Below are positions 34,701 to 45,781 of a stretch of DNA of 64,000 bases, in pieces (position 1 is the stretch's first letter; each line of letters starts with the position of its first letter). The position numbers were made by a program, and so were the translations under genes. A model generated the notes under the pieces. The model was not told the DNA's origin. It did not search any database and was given only the letters and a program-made list of their open reading frames with translations. Origin of the DNA: Strigamia acuminata (Eukaryota; Arthropoda; Chilopoda; Geophilomorpha; Linotaeniidae); the NCBI GenBank assembly GCA_949358305.1, contig OX442319.1:1738001-1802000 (forward strand), given 5' to 3'.

Positions 34701-37700
34701 TGGTGTAACCTGACACGATGGAATAAACTATAAACCGTGATAAATAAGCGTCGGTGTTGGATTGCACGAGTAGCTAAAGGATTGCTCACTTGGAACCGAG
34801 CTTTGCCCCCACAGTACTGTGTCCTCCACCCCCTGCCGCTGCTGCTGCTGCTGCACCATCTTGAACATCCCCACTTCACTCCTACACTCTCTCTCTCCCC
34901 CTTGCACCAAGCCCCTAGTGGTAATAAATTAAATTCCTCGGATGCAGTGGAAAACGTTCAAAGAGCAAAACGAGAGCCATTCACTACGAGTGCTTCCTAT
35001 ATTAAAACTAGCCCTGTTTTTCTATCTGGATGTCATCCGACATTCTTTGTTTTTAGTTGGCCGTGCTCAAGAAATTTAAAAAAAAAAATTAAAAATTTTC
35101 ATTTTTCAATATAAATTTATTGAAATAAAATATAAAATTTGACACATTTATAAAATAAGATTAATAATAAAGCTTCAAAATGAATGCGTTGAAAACAAAA
35201 AGTTTTCGATGAATCACAAAATGTTTGTTTCTCCGCAGTGGCCTTTCGGTCTTCAGTGGAATGGTTTGTTTAGACCATTTAAGACCATTTTATACTTACA
35301 TTTTGTTGGTGTAGTCCACGTAATAAACGCCAGAGGCAGATTTTATCTCGACATTTTTAAAAATTTTGTTTACGCAACAATGTTACTGTAATAATGTACC
35401 ACTAGTAATATCATACATTGACCAAATCACAAAAATTATATATTTTGCGTTGAAACAAGCCTCACAATCTTCAAAAAACGAATTCCTTTCAAACTACAAT
35501 CACATGACAGTGACAGAAAGGAAAAATTCTCGAAAAACCACTTTGATTCCCAACGGATGATTTGCCGCGGACTTTGTTCCAGAAGGCGTCTGCCTCTTGG
35601 AAGGTGTTTCTCAACAACTCAAATGTCTGCTGACTAAACACCACTTAAAAATCGTCCTCCACCAACAGACATTGTAAACCTAAACCTCGGCATGACACTC
35701 ATTTGCCTGAAAAATTGTAATGGAATCCTTTCAATCCACCCCTTCTATTATTTCAATCATTAATATTCATCAACACACAGCTGTTGATAAACCGTCCATC
35801 ACATCACTCACCTGCACAATATGATGGGTGAAAAGAAAAATGCACCCCTGATTGATAACAAATCCACCGCTTTTCAACCCACAAAAAGAGTTGTCTGCCG
35901 TGCTGTCTCCTCTCTCCCCCTTTCACCCACCCGCGAGGGTGCGCCAATACACGAACACCCAAAACTCCTCCAAAGTCAGCTTTAACAAATAAATGATTGT
36001 TTAATTATCTTTGGTCGTTCGCGAGTCTCTCAACAACCTCGTATTAATTTTCCAATGTTATTTAATAATAGGCCCGCAGTTTTAACCCCTCTTTTCAACG
36101 AGGCTAGCTGTGTTCAAAGAGTTCACGGCCTGCGTGTCGTGAATGGCGGGGCCAGGGACCTGGACTCGTGAGTCTTGTCGGTTGCAATTAGATGCGTCAT
36201 AAAGAGGTCGCAACCAGGGAGCGCCAATCACGAGCGTGCAAAGCGTCCGGGTTCTTCAGTCGCGGTTGCAAAAACGCCCATCGAGTGCAATGTCCTCGTC
36301 GACTCAATTCTGTGCACTGCAAGTAGTTACAAAAGTCTGTTGGGCCCTTCTCGGGGTCCATTTTTCGGTCCTACTTGATAAATTACACAAAAAATTGTTT
36401 TAACAAATTAAAAATTATCTTAGAATTTTTTTTTTGGGAATTCGGGGCCCCTGTTGCCGTATGGGGCCCTTCTCGCGAGGATCTATGAAAAGTTGGGGCC
36501 TCCTTTCCAGATTTTCCTACTACATCTACTATTTCCGGCCATTTTAGTCATTTTTTTGACGATTGAATACATTTTTAAAGCACAAATCAAAAAGGGGATA
36601 TTTATTGATGCGGGGCCCGGGTTTGAAATGTAAAAATTGTGATTGAGCTTGGGATGTGGGGAGTAGAGAGTATAGCAAACTGATTCTCGTTCATTGATAA
36701 ATTGGTTTGAAATTATTTTTATTGTAATGTATACCAATGAGATTTTATAACAAAACAGTTGAGTATATTGAGATCCCGTTTCTGCATAAGATCTGATTTC
36801 AAGTTTCCGTAAACCCTATACTTTTTAGTACCATATGATTTTGAACGAAGTGTAGGTCTATACTGTACTGATATTCAATTTCATCGAATATTTTTACGAC
36901 AAAAAAGGATTGAAAAGATTGTTTATTTGAAAGGAAATGTTAAAGTGTTACGGATGTATACGAGTTAAACTTGGGAAAAAAACATTCGAATTCGCGTTGA
37001 ATGTCGCGTGCTGGGCAATGTGAAACTTTATTTTGAAATGCGAGCATGTAATTAAAGACGTTTGGCTCTTTTACCTTCATTCATTCGCTTTTTCCGATTT
37101 GAGATCCGGGAAAAAAGAAGTTGGTCTGGCGCTTATGCACATTATGCTAACAAGTTTATGGCTGCATTGTATACAAGTACAATAAATTTCATTTGTATAA
37201 TAACTAAAATGGAACAGTAAGTGCATTCGAAAAGTCATCAAAATGGGGGCAAATGGGTTTACGCTCGTTTTCACACGAATTAATACGTGTAAAATGTCGT
37301 GTAAACTGGTTAAACGGAAACGACCTGCACGCCATGTTTAAATCTCCGTTCAACGAGTTTTCTCGTTCAAATCGGGTCTTGCTGGCAGCCATCTTGCTGG
37401 ATTTCCGTTAGATCGGTCGCAACGATCTCTCTCGATCGTAAGAACCATTTTGTAGCAGTTATTGTTTTTTTTAGAGTAAACACAACAATAATGATCATCA
37501 CTATGGTTATTATTTGGGCTAATTTATTTACACTTGAATTTACACTGAAATTTACACAGAAATTTATTTTTTACTCGAAAATTGGGTCGTTTAACTTGAC
37601 ATTTCCACTACAGTTGCACTGGTCGTTTAGAGCCCGGGCACCGCGCGTTATTAGAATTTTTGAAAATTTTTGAATTTTTGAATTTTTGAATTTTTGAAAA

Positions 37701-38159
37701 TATGAAAATATGGTTTTTGGCCCAACGTGGCATTTCCTCTCGGGAACATTTTTTGATCTACCTATTTCTGGCTGTATTTCTAGAAAGTATGAATACACAG
37801 TATTGAACTAAAATTGTTTGTTTTTCTTTCTTTCTATTTGCAGTGGAGATTCTGTGATATCAACCGGGCAGAATGAAAACAGCACAAATTCTACAATCAC
37901 ACAGGCTCCGATTGTAGCACCGAGCAACCACGACCTGGTTAAATATTCGTTCAACCCCAAAGTAGTCCTCGAAGAAAGCATGAATAACCAATTGTCGCTG
38001 AGTATTATCAAACACGAATCAACAATGTATGCACAACATCTGAAAAATGAAGCCAGCTTGCTCCATTTGCAACCTCACCACCATTATGGGTATGCAAATG
38101 CTTACGATGCCTCTGCTTTGTCCGCACTTTCATTGCATACTTCGGTCTCCCAGTCTTGA
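31725..38159 (+). CDS. SIX4: Six4/5-class homeobox transcription factor
   Basis: Two coding exons, 31725-32476 and 37844-38159, joined in phase 2 (AG|T, Ser251) across a 5.4-kb intron, give 355 residues. The SIX protein-interaction domain is at about residues 73-186 ([37 protein letters not shown]). The SIX homeodomain is at about 187-246, ending [15 protein letters not shown]. The start [29 protein letters not shown] and QNRYP fit the Six4/5 class better than Six1/2 or Six3/6. The N-terminus has a Gly/Ala-rich stretch (52-65). The C-terminal exon is Ser/His-rich ([10 protein letters not shown]) and less conserved. Six4/5 proteins act with Eya cofactors in muscle and mesoderm development. A further exon inside the intron is possible but not needed to keep phase. 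Confidence 0.94.
32477..37843. other. Large Six4/5 intron
   Basis: Starts GTGAGT and ends at a pyrimidine-rich TTTGCAG acceptor. AT-rich, with homopolymers near 33238-33248 and 34080-34088 and CT-rich DNA near 34880-34900. GGGCCC-containing segments near 34108-34128 and 36340-36620 resemble fragments of non-autonomous transposons. Such a long intron in a gene otherwise flanked by short-intron genes may hold enhancers, but no site can be named. Confidence 0.6.
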
Positions 38160-41100
38160 CCACGGTACATCAAGTGGGAATAAAGAAAAAAAACTAATAA
38201 GTTGAATCTTTCGCACAACTCCGAGGGAACAAAAATAAAAGGAAAAAAAAGGAGAAAAATGAAAATAAAAAAAAATAAAAAATTATTCAGTGTTCAAAAA
38301 TGAACACCAAGTTGTGACTTATCACTTCTACATGCCAGGCTGGGCTGTACTAGGCATGAACGAGTGATTACTTTACTGTGATGCTGTTGTGATGTGTGGC
38401 TTCTTCAGACTTGGATTTTTATCAGGCGACAAATTACATTCTGATTCCGCCGTATAAGTTATTGTAATTTTTTAAATGATTTTCATGCAAGTATTAATAA
38501 GTGTTTGTGGTATAAGCACGATGAAATAAAATCAATATTCAGTTTTTCTTTGCCCTAAAAACTCTTTTACTGCACCCGTGGGACCAATAGGGAAGGGAAG
38601 GGGCAAGGGGCCCCTTTTCACTTGATTTTTTTTTCCAAACAAATTTACAATTAAAGAAATGTAGAATTTTGTACATTTCACTCCGCGTGTGGATGGAAAG
38701 GAAACCGCGCGTTATTAGAATACGGTGTGCAGTGAAATTGTTTTTCCGGTGTAACTACAACAAGAAATAGTTGTGTCTATTCTTTCCAAAGCGATTTTTC
38801 TAATTTTTCTTATCATGTACGTGTTGTAAATCGCAAATTTTGTGCAAACATAATGGTTCCACTTCTTAGTTCTAACATATTATCAAATTCCAATGGGTAC
38901 AATGGTGTGATATAGTTATCAACATGCTTGTTGAATCAATAATTTCTTAATTTGTTGATAGCGAAAATATTTTTACTATTTTTTGTATTATTATTATTCT
39001 GAATTATTTTATTCAAATTTCACGCTAATTATTTGTATAATTTGATACAAACGATGATAATTTCAGTTTAAACTTGATAAGAATAAAAACATTTAGCCCT
39101 AATTAGTGCAAACTGAAACGTGTGATATTCGGTAAGAAACGAACGAACTAGCAACTTTGAAATAAATCCAATTTATAAAAGTTATTTATTTATTTTTTTG
39201 TTATTTTTCTGTCTGATGATGCCTCCGAACGAACGAATCTCGACAGATTCGCTTCTCGGATTTCTCTCTTCTCTCGAGGGAGAAGTCGTGGTCGTTTCTC
39301 GTTGCCAAATTGGCTCAGTCGTGGGCACGTAATTGGCAAAAACGACACTAATTGTTTTACCGTGTCCGATGTCGACACTGATTTCGATTTCCTAGCAACA
39401 ACTTCAGACAATAAGCTCAATTGCCATCATCGTTCCTTCATTTCCACATTCATTTTAAATAAAACTCAACTACGCTAAGTTACAAACGTTTGCCATTTGT
39501 GACATTTGTGTATGCATCAATTACATGGCAACGTCTAGTGATTATGTTGATAGAAAAGTTTCAATGATGAAGAGAGAGGGAAAGATAAAAAGGCGAAGAG
39601 GGTTGCAATAATGAGAAATAGTCCCCTTTGTATAATGGTTGCCAGTGAGATAATTGCCTAAGTTTGCGTCTTCCCCAGCCAGCTACAGCTAATGACTGAT
39701 CATTTGTAATCATACGCGGTTTGGGAGGAAGGGTCAACGCGCACGCTCCTTATCATTTTGATACTAATGAGAGATTCATCATTAAAAGGAAATAATAATA
39801 ATAATCAACATTCGACGAATAACAATTGCAATCTGATCTGTACATTTCTCTACATTTCTTTTCTTATATCTCAGGAATACAAATGTACTAACTTATTAGG
39901 CGATTTTCTGCTTTTGTTCGTTAAGATGATGAGTAAAAATTTGCTCGATCTCATTAAACCAACCTTTGGTACCAATCTGATTGCTTAGCAACCATTGTGC
40001 AATTTGCGTAACAACAGGAGAGAGAGAGAGGGGAGGAGGGCGGTTGGGTTGTTTCATGAGCTCTAATTATTTCTTTTTTTCCCCCCAAAATTACCTTTTT
40101 TAAATTAGCTATTTTTTTTTCTTTCTTTTTTTAAAATTCTTTAACGACCTGTGATTGCTTGTTCTAAAAGATTAAAAATTACGTCAGACCGCACGTTTTT
40201 ATTTCTGATTTCCCAGAAGAGCGTTAGACTTCGTCGGTAAATCATTGATTGGGACGCCAAGACATCTCGGGTCAATGGTAAGAGATTGAGTTTTTTTCAT
40301 GATTAGCGGACTATTAAAAAAATAGATAAGGTTAGGTCGGCGGGGCGGAGGCGGAGGCGCTATCGTCCATTTTAGAAGAAAAACTTGAGGTAATACTTTA
40401 GGTACGGTAGAAACGTCGTTAACGATTGGGCCCATGTTTATGTTAATTCGTGACGTTCAACCAATCATATCTCCGTAAATATTGGCTTCCCAGTCAATCT
40501 TATTTCTTTTTCCTAATTCAGCACACCGAGATGTATAAGAATATGCGCCTTTCGTTGAAATCCGCGGTGTACCCACATTCTGCATTGCAAAACTCCAAAC
40601 TCCGATCGAATATGTGTAGTTTTGTTCAATCTGATAAGATTTCAGAGAATATTCCATCAAATCTGATAAAATTCCGGCAAATTTTCAACAAATCTGATAA
40701 ATTTTCGTGGGATTCCACTAAAAGGTGCAGAATTCTGAAAATTAAATCAAAATTCCTATTTTTTTAAAAAAATAAAATCTGATAAAAAGTGGTGCGTTCA
40801 AAGTTTCCATTTGTATAAACGGACAAAATTGTCTGCAAAAATGCGCCTAACCGTGAATGATTTCGTTTTTAGACCCGATTGTTACGTCTCGATCGTGCGA
40901 GTACATGGTGCATAAAAAATGTTTTTTTCTTCATTCAACCGACAAAATGTAGTTGTGACCCCTTATTTAAACGTCATTTTGCATTTACTCACGTTTTTGA
41001 AGGTCGATACTTCGCCTAAAAGTGTTTATGACACTTGAAAGTCTGATCCGTCGATCTAACGTTCGAGGCAGCCATTTTGAATTTGATTGTAAAAACCAAA

Positions 41101-41902
41101 ACCCGGCATAAACCGCTCCAGTTGTGCTTTTGGTTTTTGCGGTTTTTGGTGATGGTTTTTTGTGTCATTCCGTTTATAGAAACGGTACAAACCGTAAAAA
41201 CCGAAACTTTGAACGCGTGCCTGAATGTGTTGGACGGCTTATACTTCGGAAGTATATGGAAATGTACCTTTCACTACTGATGCACAGCTTTTCACGTTGG
41301 TCGTCAATTGTTGCTCAATTGACCCAATGGAATGATCAAAAGTGCTCATAATCTATAATTATTTTAAATTGCAAATTTTAATTTAAAAAAATAATCATTT
41401 TGGAAAGTTCACCGCGAGCGAGATAAAGCAAAAACAAAAAGATTCAGAAAGACATGTTTGACAGTAGTAACTTTACCGCAACGTAATAAAACCGTTTGGG
41501 AGGGAAGAGAGGATTGTTTATTGTGTTTTTAGCGCCATCTCTTGATGAGAATTGTCTTCCATCGTGGGGTTGTTACTTCTGCTACATGGATGGTGTGGTG
41601 TTGTATTGTCCTCGAAGAGGCGTTCTACGTAAAAATTGAAGATATTTGTGAACATATTTCTGCTTGAAAGAAGCAAATAAAAAATAAAACCGATTTAGTG
41701 GAAGACAGCAGACAGTTCTTACTTATCATCGATTTCATGACTAGTGCCGCCAGCTGGTATAAAAAGTAGAAAGTTATTTCATTTCTTTATTCCGCGCATT
41801 ATTTTTGGTTTATTTACAGCATTTTTTACGATCGAGAATCAGAAGCAAGATTTAAAACAATAAAAATGAAAAAGTGAAAAGGCAATAAATTTATTAAAAC
41901 TT
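38160..41902. other. Gene-free stretch between Six4/5 and the THAP gene
   Basis: No supported coding sequence. Another GGGGCCCC-bearing fragment lies near 38590-38625, and repeated words with TCTGATAA occur around 40620-40790. The open frame at 39190-39420 (minus) has no recognisable domain. Confidence 0.5.
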
Positions 41903-43294
41903 TTAAGTGGTTGACTTAGATGAGGGCTCTGCTAACACTTTACAAACGCCCTTTGAATGCGTGGTGCAACGAAGTGTTGAGATCGAAGGCAGCGGAAACC
42001 CAGAGCTTCGTATGAAGTTGTAGGCTTCATGTGAAAAAGACTTTAAAGTCATAGCTGCTGCAATGTCTTCAGCCTCCCATTTCACTCGTTTTCCTCCATT
42101 AAGGAGACATCGGATTTGACCCTTGGTGAATACACGTTTTAAAATCGCAGTAAATTTGTTCTTGAATTCCACATCCTCATTTCTTCTTGATTTTAATGTA
42201 TTACTCAATTTCGATTTCAGTAATTGTAATTGTGCATGTAACGAATGGATGCGCTCTTTGTTTCCTGTAATAAATTTAAAAAAATTAAAATGTGATTTTT
42301 TTTTAAAAAAGAAGTGATGGTTACTCTCATTGCTAATGCTTAATTCCTTCTCCAAAAGCGCCTTTATCTCGGTAGCAATGATGTCTTTTTGTTCTAAGTG
42401 TTTCTTTTCCGCTTCCCACTGTTTCTTTTCCACTTGCCACTGTTTCTTTTCCGCTTCCCACTGTTTCTTTTCCGCTTCCCACTTTTTCTTTTCCACTTGC
42501 CACTGTTCCTTTTCCGCTTGCCACTGTCCCTTTTCCGCTTCCCATTGTTTCATCTTCTTTTCAAACTGAGCAAATCTTACATCTTGTATATCGACACTAC
42601 AACCCTTATCATAGTGAGTTTTCTTCGGTGAAATTTGCTGAATGTGTTCTAGTGCTCGCTTTCGTATACACCTAGCCTCATATCGCTTCATTCCACCTGC
42701 TAAAAAAAATTGAAGTTTAATTTTAATTTTAATTCAAACTATAAATTTTTTTCACTATAATATTGCTTACATCGATTATCAGGTGGTGTAATTGGTGAGA
42801 GGGCTGATGGTTGAGGAGGAGACAGCTGATCTGTAGTTGTCTTTTCCGTTGTTATTTCAATCGTATCAGTCGTAGTTATAGTTGCGACTAAAAAAATGTA
42901 AAATATTCTTTTTGTTTATTAAAATTCATATTATGTTTATATTTAATTTATTCCATTTTCTTGATATTTCTTTCATATATTTATTTCATGTCCTAAATTT
43001 CTTACCTGGAGCTTCTTTTGTTAAATGCTCAGTGGGTACAGCAGTGCGCTTTAAGGTTTTCACATATGGGATATTCAGCATTTCATTCACAGGATTTAAT
43101 TGAAAAGCATCGGGAGTAAAATGAACGGAGCATATTCTCGCATTTTTTTTATTAAATTTGTCTTTTCTCTTGCATCGTGCAACCCATAAGCGGCTAAGTG
43201 CTGGATTACCCACTGGAAATGAATGGTAAGAAATCTTTTGCCCTTTTGTTTTTCTTGTGTAATTGCCACATACAGCTACTGCACAGTTGGACAT
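41903..43294 (-). CDS. THAP zinc-finger protein with P-element-transposase-like region
   Basis: Four exons (43006-43294, 42771-42887, 42325-42699, 41903-42264) give about 380 residues with consistent phases. The start of exon 3 may be 3 nt shorter. Residues 1-90 form a THAP DNA-binding domain: C4 and C9 (SNCAVAVCGN), the invariant Trp in RLWVARCKR, ICSVHF, and an AVPT box (KRTAVPTEHL). A Thr/Pro-rich linker follows. A coiled coil contains seven heptads, each with a Trp (unit like QWEAEKK). The C-terminus (TKGQIRCLLNGGKRVKWEAE, then FSHEAYNFIRSSGFPLPS) matches the helical region that follows the THAP domain in P-element/THAP9-type transposases. The RNase H-like catalytic core is absent. It is therefore either a domesticated regulatory gene or a 5' fragment of a P-like element. 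The intact splicing argues for a gene. Confidence 0.8.
42405..42550. repeat. 21-bp tandem coding repeat (Trp heptads)
   Basis: About seven 21-bp units encode the seven-residue WxxEKxx heptads of the THAP protein. Unit-to-unit similarity is high, so repeat number may vary between alleles. Confidence 0.85.
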
Positions 43295-43454
43295 TTTCCT
43301 GTAAAATATATAAGGAATATGAAATTAAAATCACAAGCAATATTATCTAAATTCTTAGATAAAATATTTTTATATTTATATATACGAGTATATATAAAAT
43401 ATTTTATTTTTTTGTTTTTATTTTTATTTTTTTGTTTTTATTTTTATTTTTTTT

Positions 43455-43612
43455 CTTATGATATTTTACACAATTCTTATGATATTTTACACAATTCTTA
43501 TGATATTTTACACAATTCTTATGATATTTTACACAATTATTATGATATTTTGCACAATTATTATGATATTTTACACAATTCTTACGATATTTTACACAAT
43601 TCTTATGATATT
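43455..43612. repeat. 21-bp minisatellite between divergent THAP and NOL12 genes
   Basis: Seven to eight near-identical units of TTATGATATTTTACACAATT(C) stand head to tail, preceded by a TTTTTATT-rich stretch. Located upstream of the THAP gene start and about 320 bp upstream of the NOL12 ATG. Confidence 0.92.
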
Positions 43613-43930
43613 TTACCTTGGATTGTAAATACAGGTTACAAAACTTTTTGCAACTCGTTGTTTCAGCCGTAGATGACGACACAGCCATCGGCACAGATCA
43701 CATGACCAATGCCAAGTCATGACGTATTAAATCCGAAAGTCCGGGACTGCGCTACTTTATTATTAAGTTATCTTGGCGACGATGAGCTGAAGCATTACTC
43801 ATTCCTGGCGTTAAGGCATAACAGGAGTTACATCCGCTGTAGTTGTACTTGCGCCTCGACTTGCGCAGAAATGATCTGACTTTGAGCCAATCAGAGCGCT
43901 TTTCTCGAAGTATAGTCAAAACTTGGTAAA

Positions 43931-45296
43931 ATGGAGGACCACGAGGAAAATAATAAGTTGCGTGTTAAAAAGAGACCACGAAATCGAAAGAATAAAACTC
44001 AACTAATATTTGACGACAATGCCAGGAGGTTGTATGCCGAATTTACACGTCACTTGTTTTATTTCAAACAATTACTTACGGGATTTTTTCTTTGCAGAGA
44101 ATTTTTGAGCGGATTTAGGAAAAGGAAAAATGAAAGACGCTCAAAAGCGCGAGAAGAAATGGAAATTCAGTTAAAAGATGATAAAAAACGGTTAAAGGAT
44201 GAGGTAAATTACGCACTTGAAGATAAACATGTTCCCGTATTTATTTAATTTATTTATTATTTATTTAATTTAGCACCGGAATAAACTTAAAAGGTTTATG
44301 GAGAATGATAGACCAGTACCCGGTAACAGACTAATATTTGTTCACTTTTTCTTTTAATATTAATTATTTAATTTCATGAGGTTAGAAGTGGAACACATTT
44401 TAAAACCGGTCGTTTATGACTTACCAGATCATGTAGTTACAATTAGTACAAGTACTGATGTCGATTTAGCGGGTCACGACAACCTCAGGCTTGGATTAAA
44501 CAAAGTATTTTATTGCATTGTATGGAAATTAGCAGAGTCTGAATGTTGCATTTGTTTTTATTAGGAAACTGAGGTTGAGGGTGAAGATTTAGAAGAAAAT
44601 GATAATGACGATTATTTAAAAAGGTTTGTATTTGAAATTTGAATGTGTAGTCCAATCTCGTTAAAGCAAAACCTGATTGCAAAGGAAATGTTTCGATATA
44701 TATTTGTATAAGCTTGTGGTCAGTTCAGTTTTGGTTCGGTTTTACTTTAACAAAAATGCCCGCCGAATAAACTCGCGAATCAGTTTGGTTGACGAGAGTT
44801 GTCAACCAAAACCGGTCAAAAATTGTATTCCCTAATTTGTTTAAATTATAAAAATTTAATTCAGATTTCAGGAATGAATTGCCACTCTCATTGCTAAATC
44901 ATCGCATAATTTATGCTTAAAACTTGTTAAATCTGGATACAACAGTTTTATATAATAAAAACTTAATTTTTAATCGTATAAAAACTGAACTATTAACGTA
45001 GAAAGTAAATTTTCAATTACCGGTATACAAAAGCTTACTCTTATTTTGCTGTAACTTGGTTGGATTGTATAATATGCAAACTAAAATAATAATATTTTTT
45101 TTTTAGTGATAAAATTGTTATGAAAAATGCATTGAAGAAATCAAACCAAATTTTAGTGCAGAGTAAGGCTTATAAAATGAAGCAGAAAATTAAACAAAAG
45201 AAGGATCGGCAAAAACAACGGATGCAAAAAATGAGAAACAGAAATTGTAAAACGAAGAGGAAAAATGCAGGGAAGCATAAAAGTTCATTTAAATAA
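43931..45296 (+). CDS. NOL12: Nucleolar protein 12 (Rrp17 family)
   Basis: Six exons (43931-44028, 44098-44203, 44274-44322, 44386-44504, 44565-44623, 45107-45296) give 206 residues, near the 213 of human NOL12. The family signature is clear: LIFDDNARREFLSGFRKRKN followed by a Lys/Arg/Glu-rich helix, then the conserved block VVYDLPDHVVTISTSTDVDL. An acidic stretch (EGEDLEENDNDD) and a strongly basic nucleolar-type C-terminus follow. NOL12/Rrp17 proteins act in the nucleolus in processing of pre-rRNA (ITS1 cleavage and large-subunit maturation). Exon 4 uses the acceptor GTTAG at 44381-44385. The upstream GAG acceptor would cause a stop. The gene is divergent from the THAP gene and convergent with P2X. 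Confidence 0.93.
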
Positions 45297-45781
45297 AATT
45301 TCTTATTAAGAGTTTAGTTCAAGTTTTATGGAATGCAAACATAGCACTATTAAAATTTAAAAATTTAAAAAATTAATTGGAATGTAAAATTAGTATTCAT
45401 TTGATCTGGTGCGGTTGATCGAGGCTTTTCGCAGTCGGTTGAGTCTCCTTTCAGTCGCAGTGCGCATGCGTACCATACAAATAAAATAAGGAGTTCGGGA
45501 TAAACTGAATAACGGGTTGTGTTATTTTACGACGAAAAAAAAATTATGGACGATCAATTTTATAGATAACGGTTTACGTAAATTTAAAATACATCACACA
45601 AATAGAAACCAGTAAACCACCCATGTCTGTGTATTTAATGTCCAATGATGTCAAATTTAAAGATAATTAGGAAATTGTAATATTTATTACAACCTAACCT
45701 TTTACAGTTTGATACAAAAAAGAATTGTATAAAATTTTTCTATAACTTTTATAAATAACTATAGCTATAGCACAAGTTCTG
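45297..45781. other. Convergent interval between NOL12 and P2X
   Basis: AT-rich 3' flanks only. No gene seen. Confidence 0.5.

Noticed and set aside
42330-42631. Cys/Phe-rich plus-strand ORFs
   Set aside because: Antisense of the Trp-heptad coding repeat of the THAP gene.
43455-43612. CRISPR-like array
   Set aside because: The 21-bp units are contiguous with no unique spacers, and the window is clearly animal DNA. It is a minisatellite.
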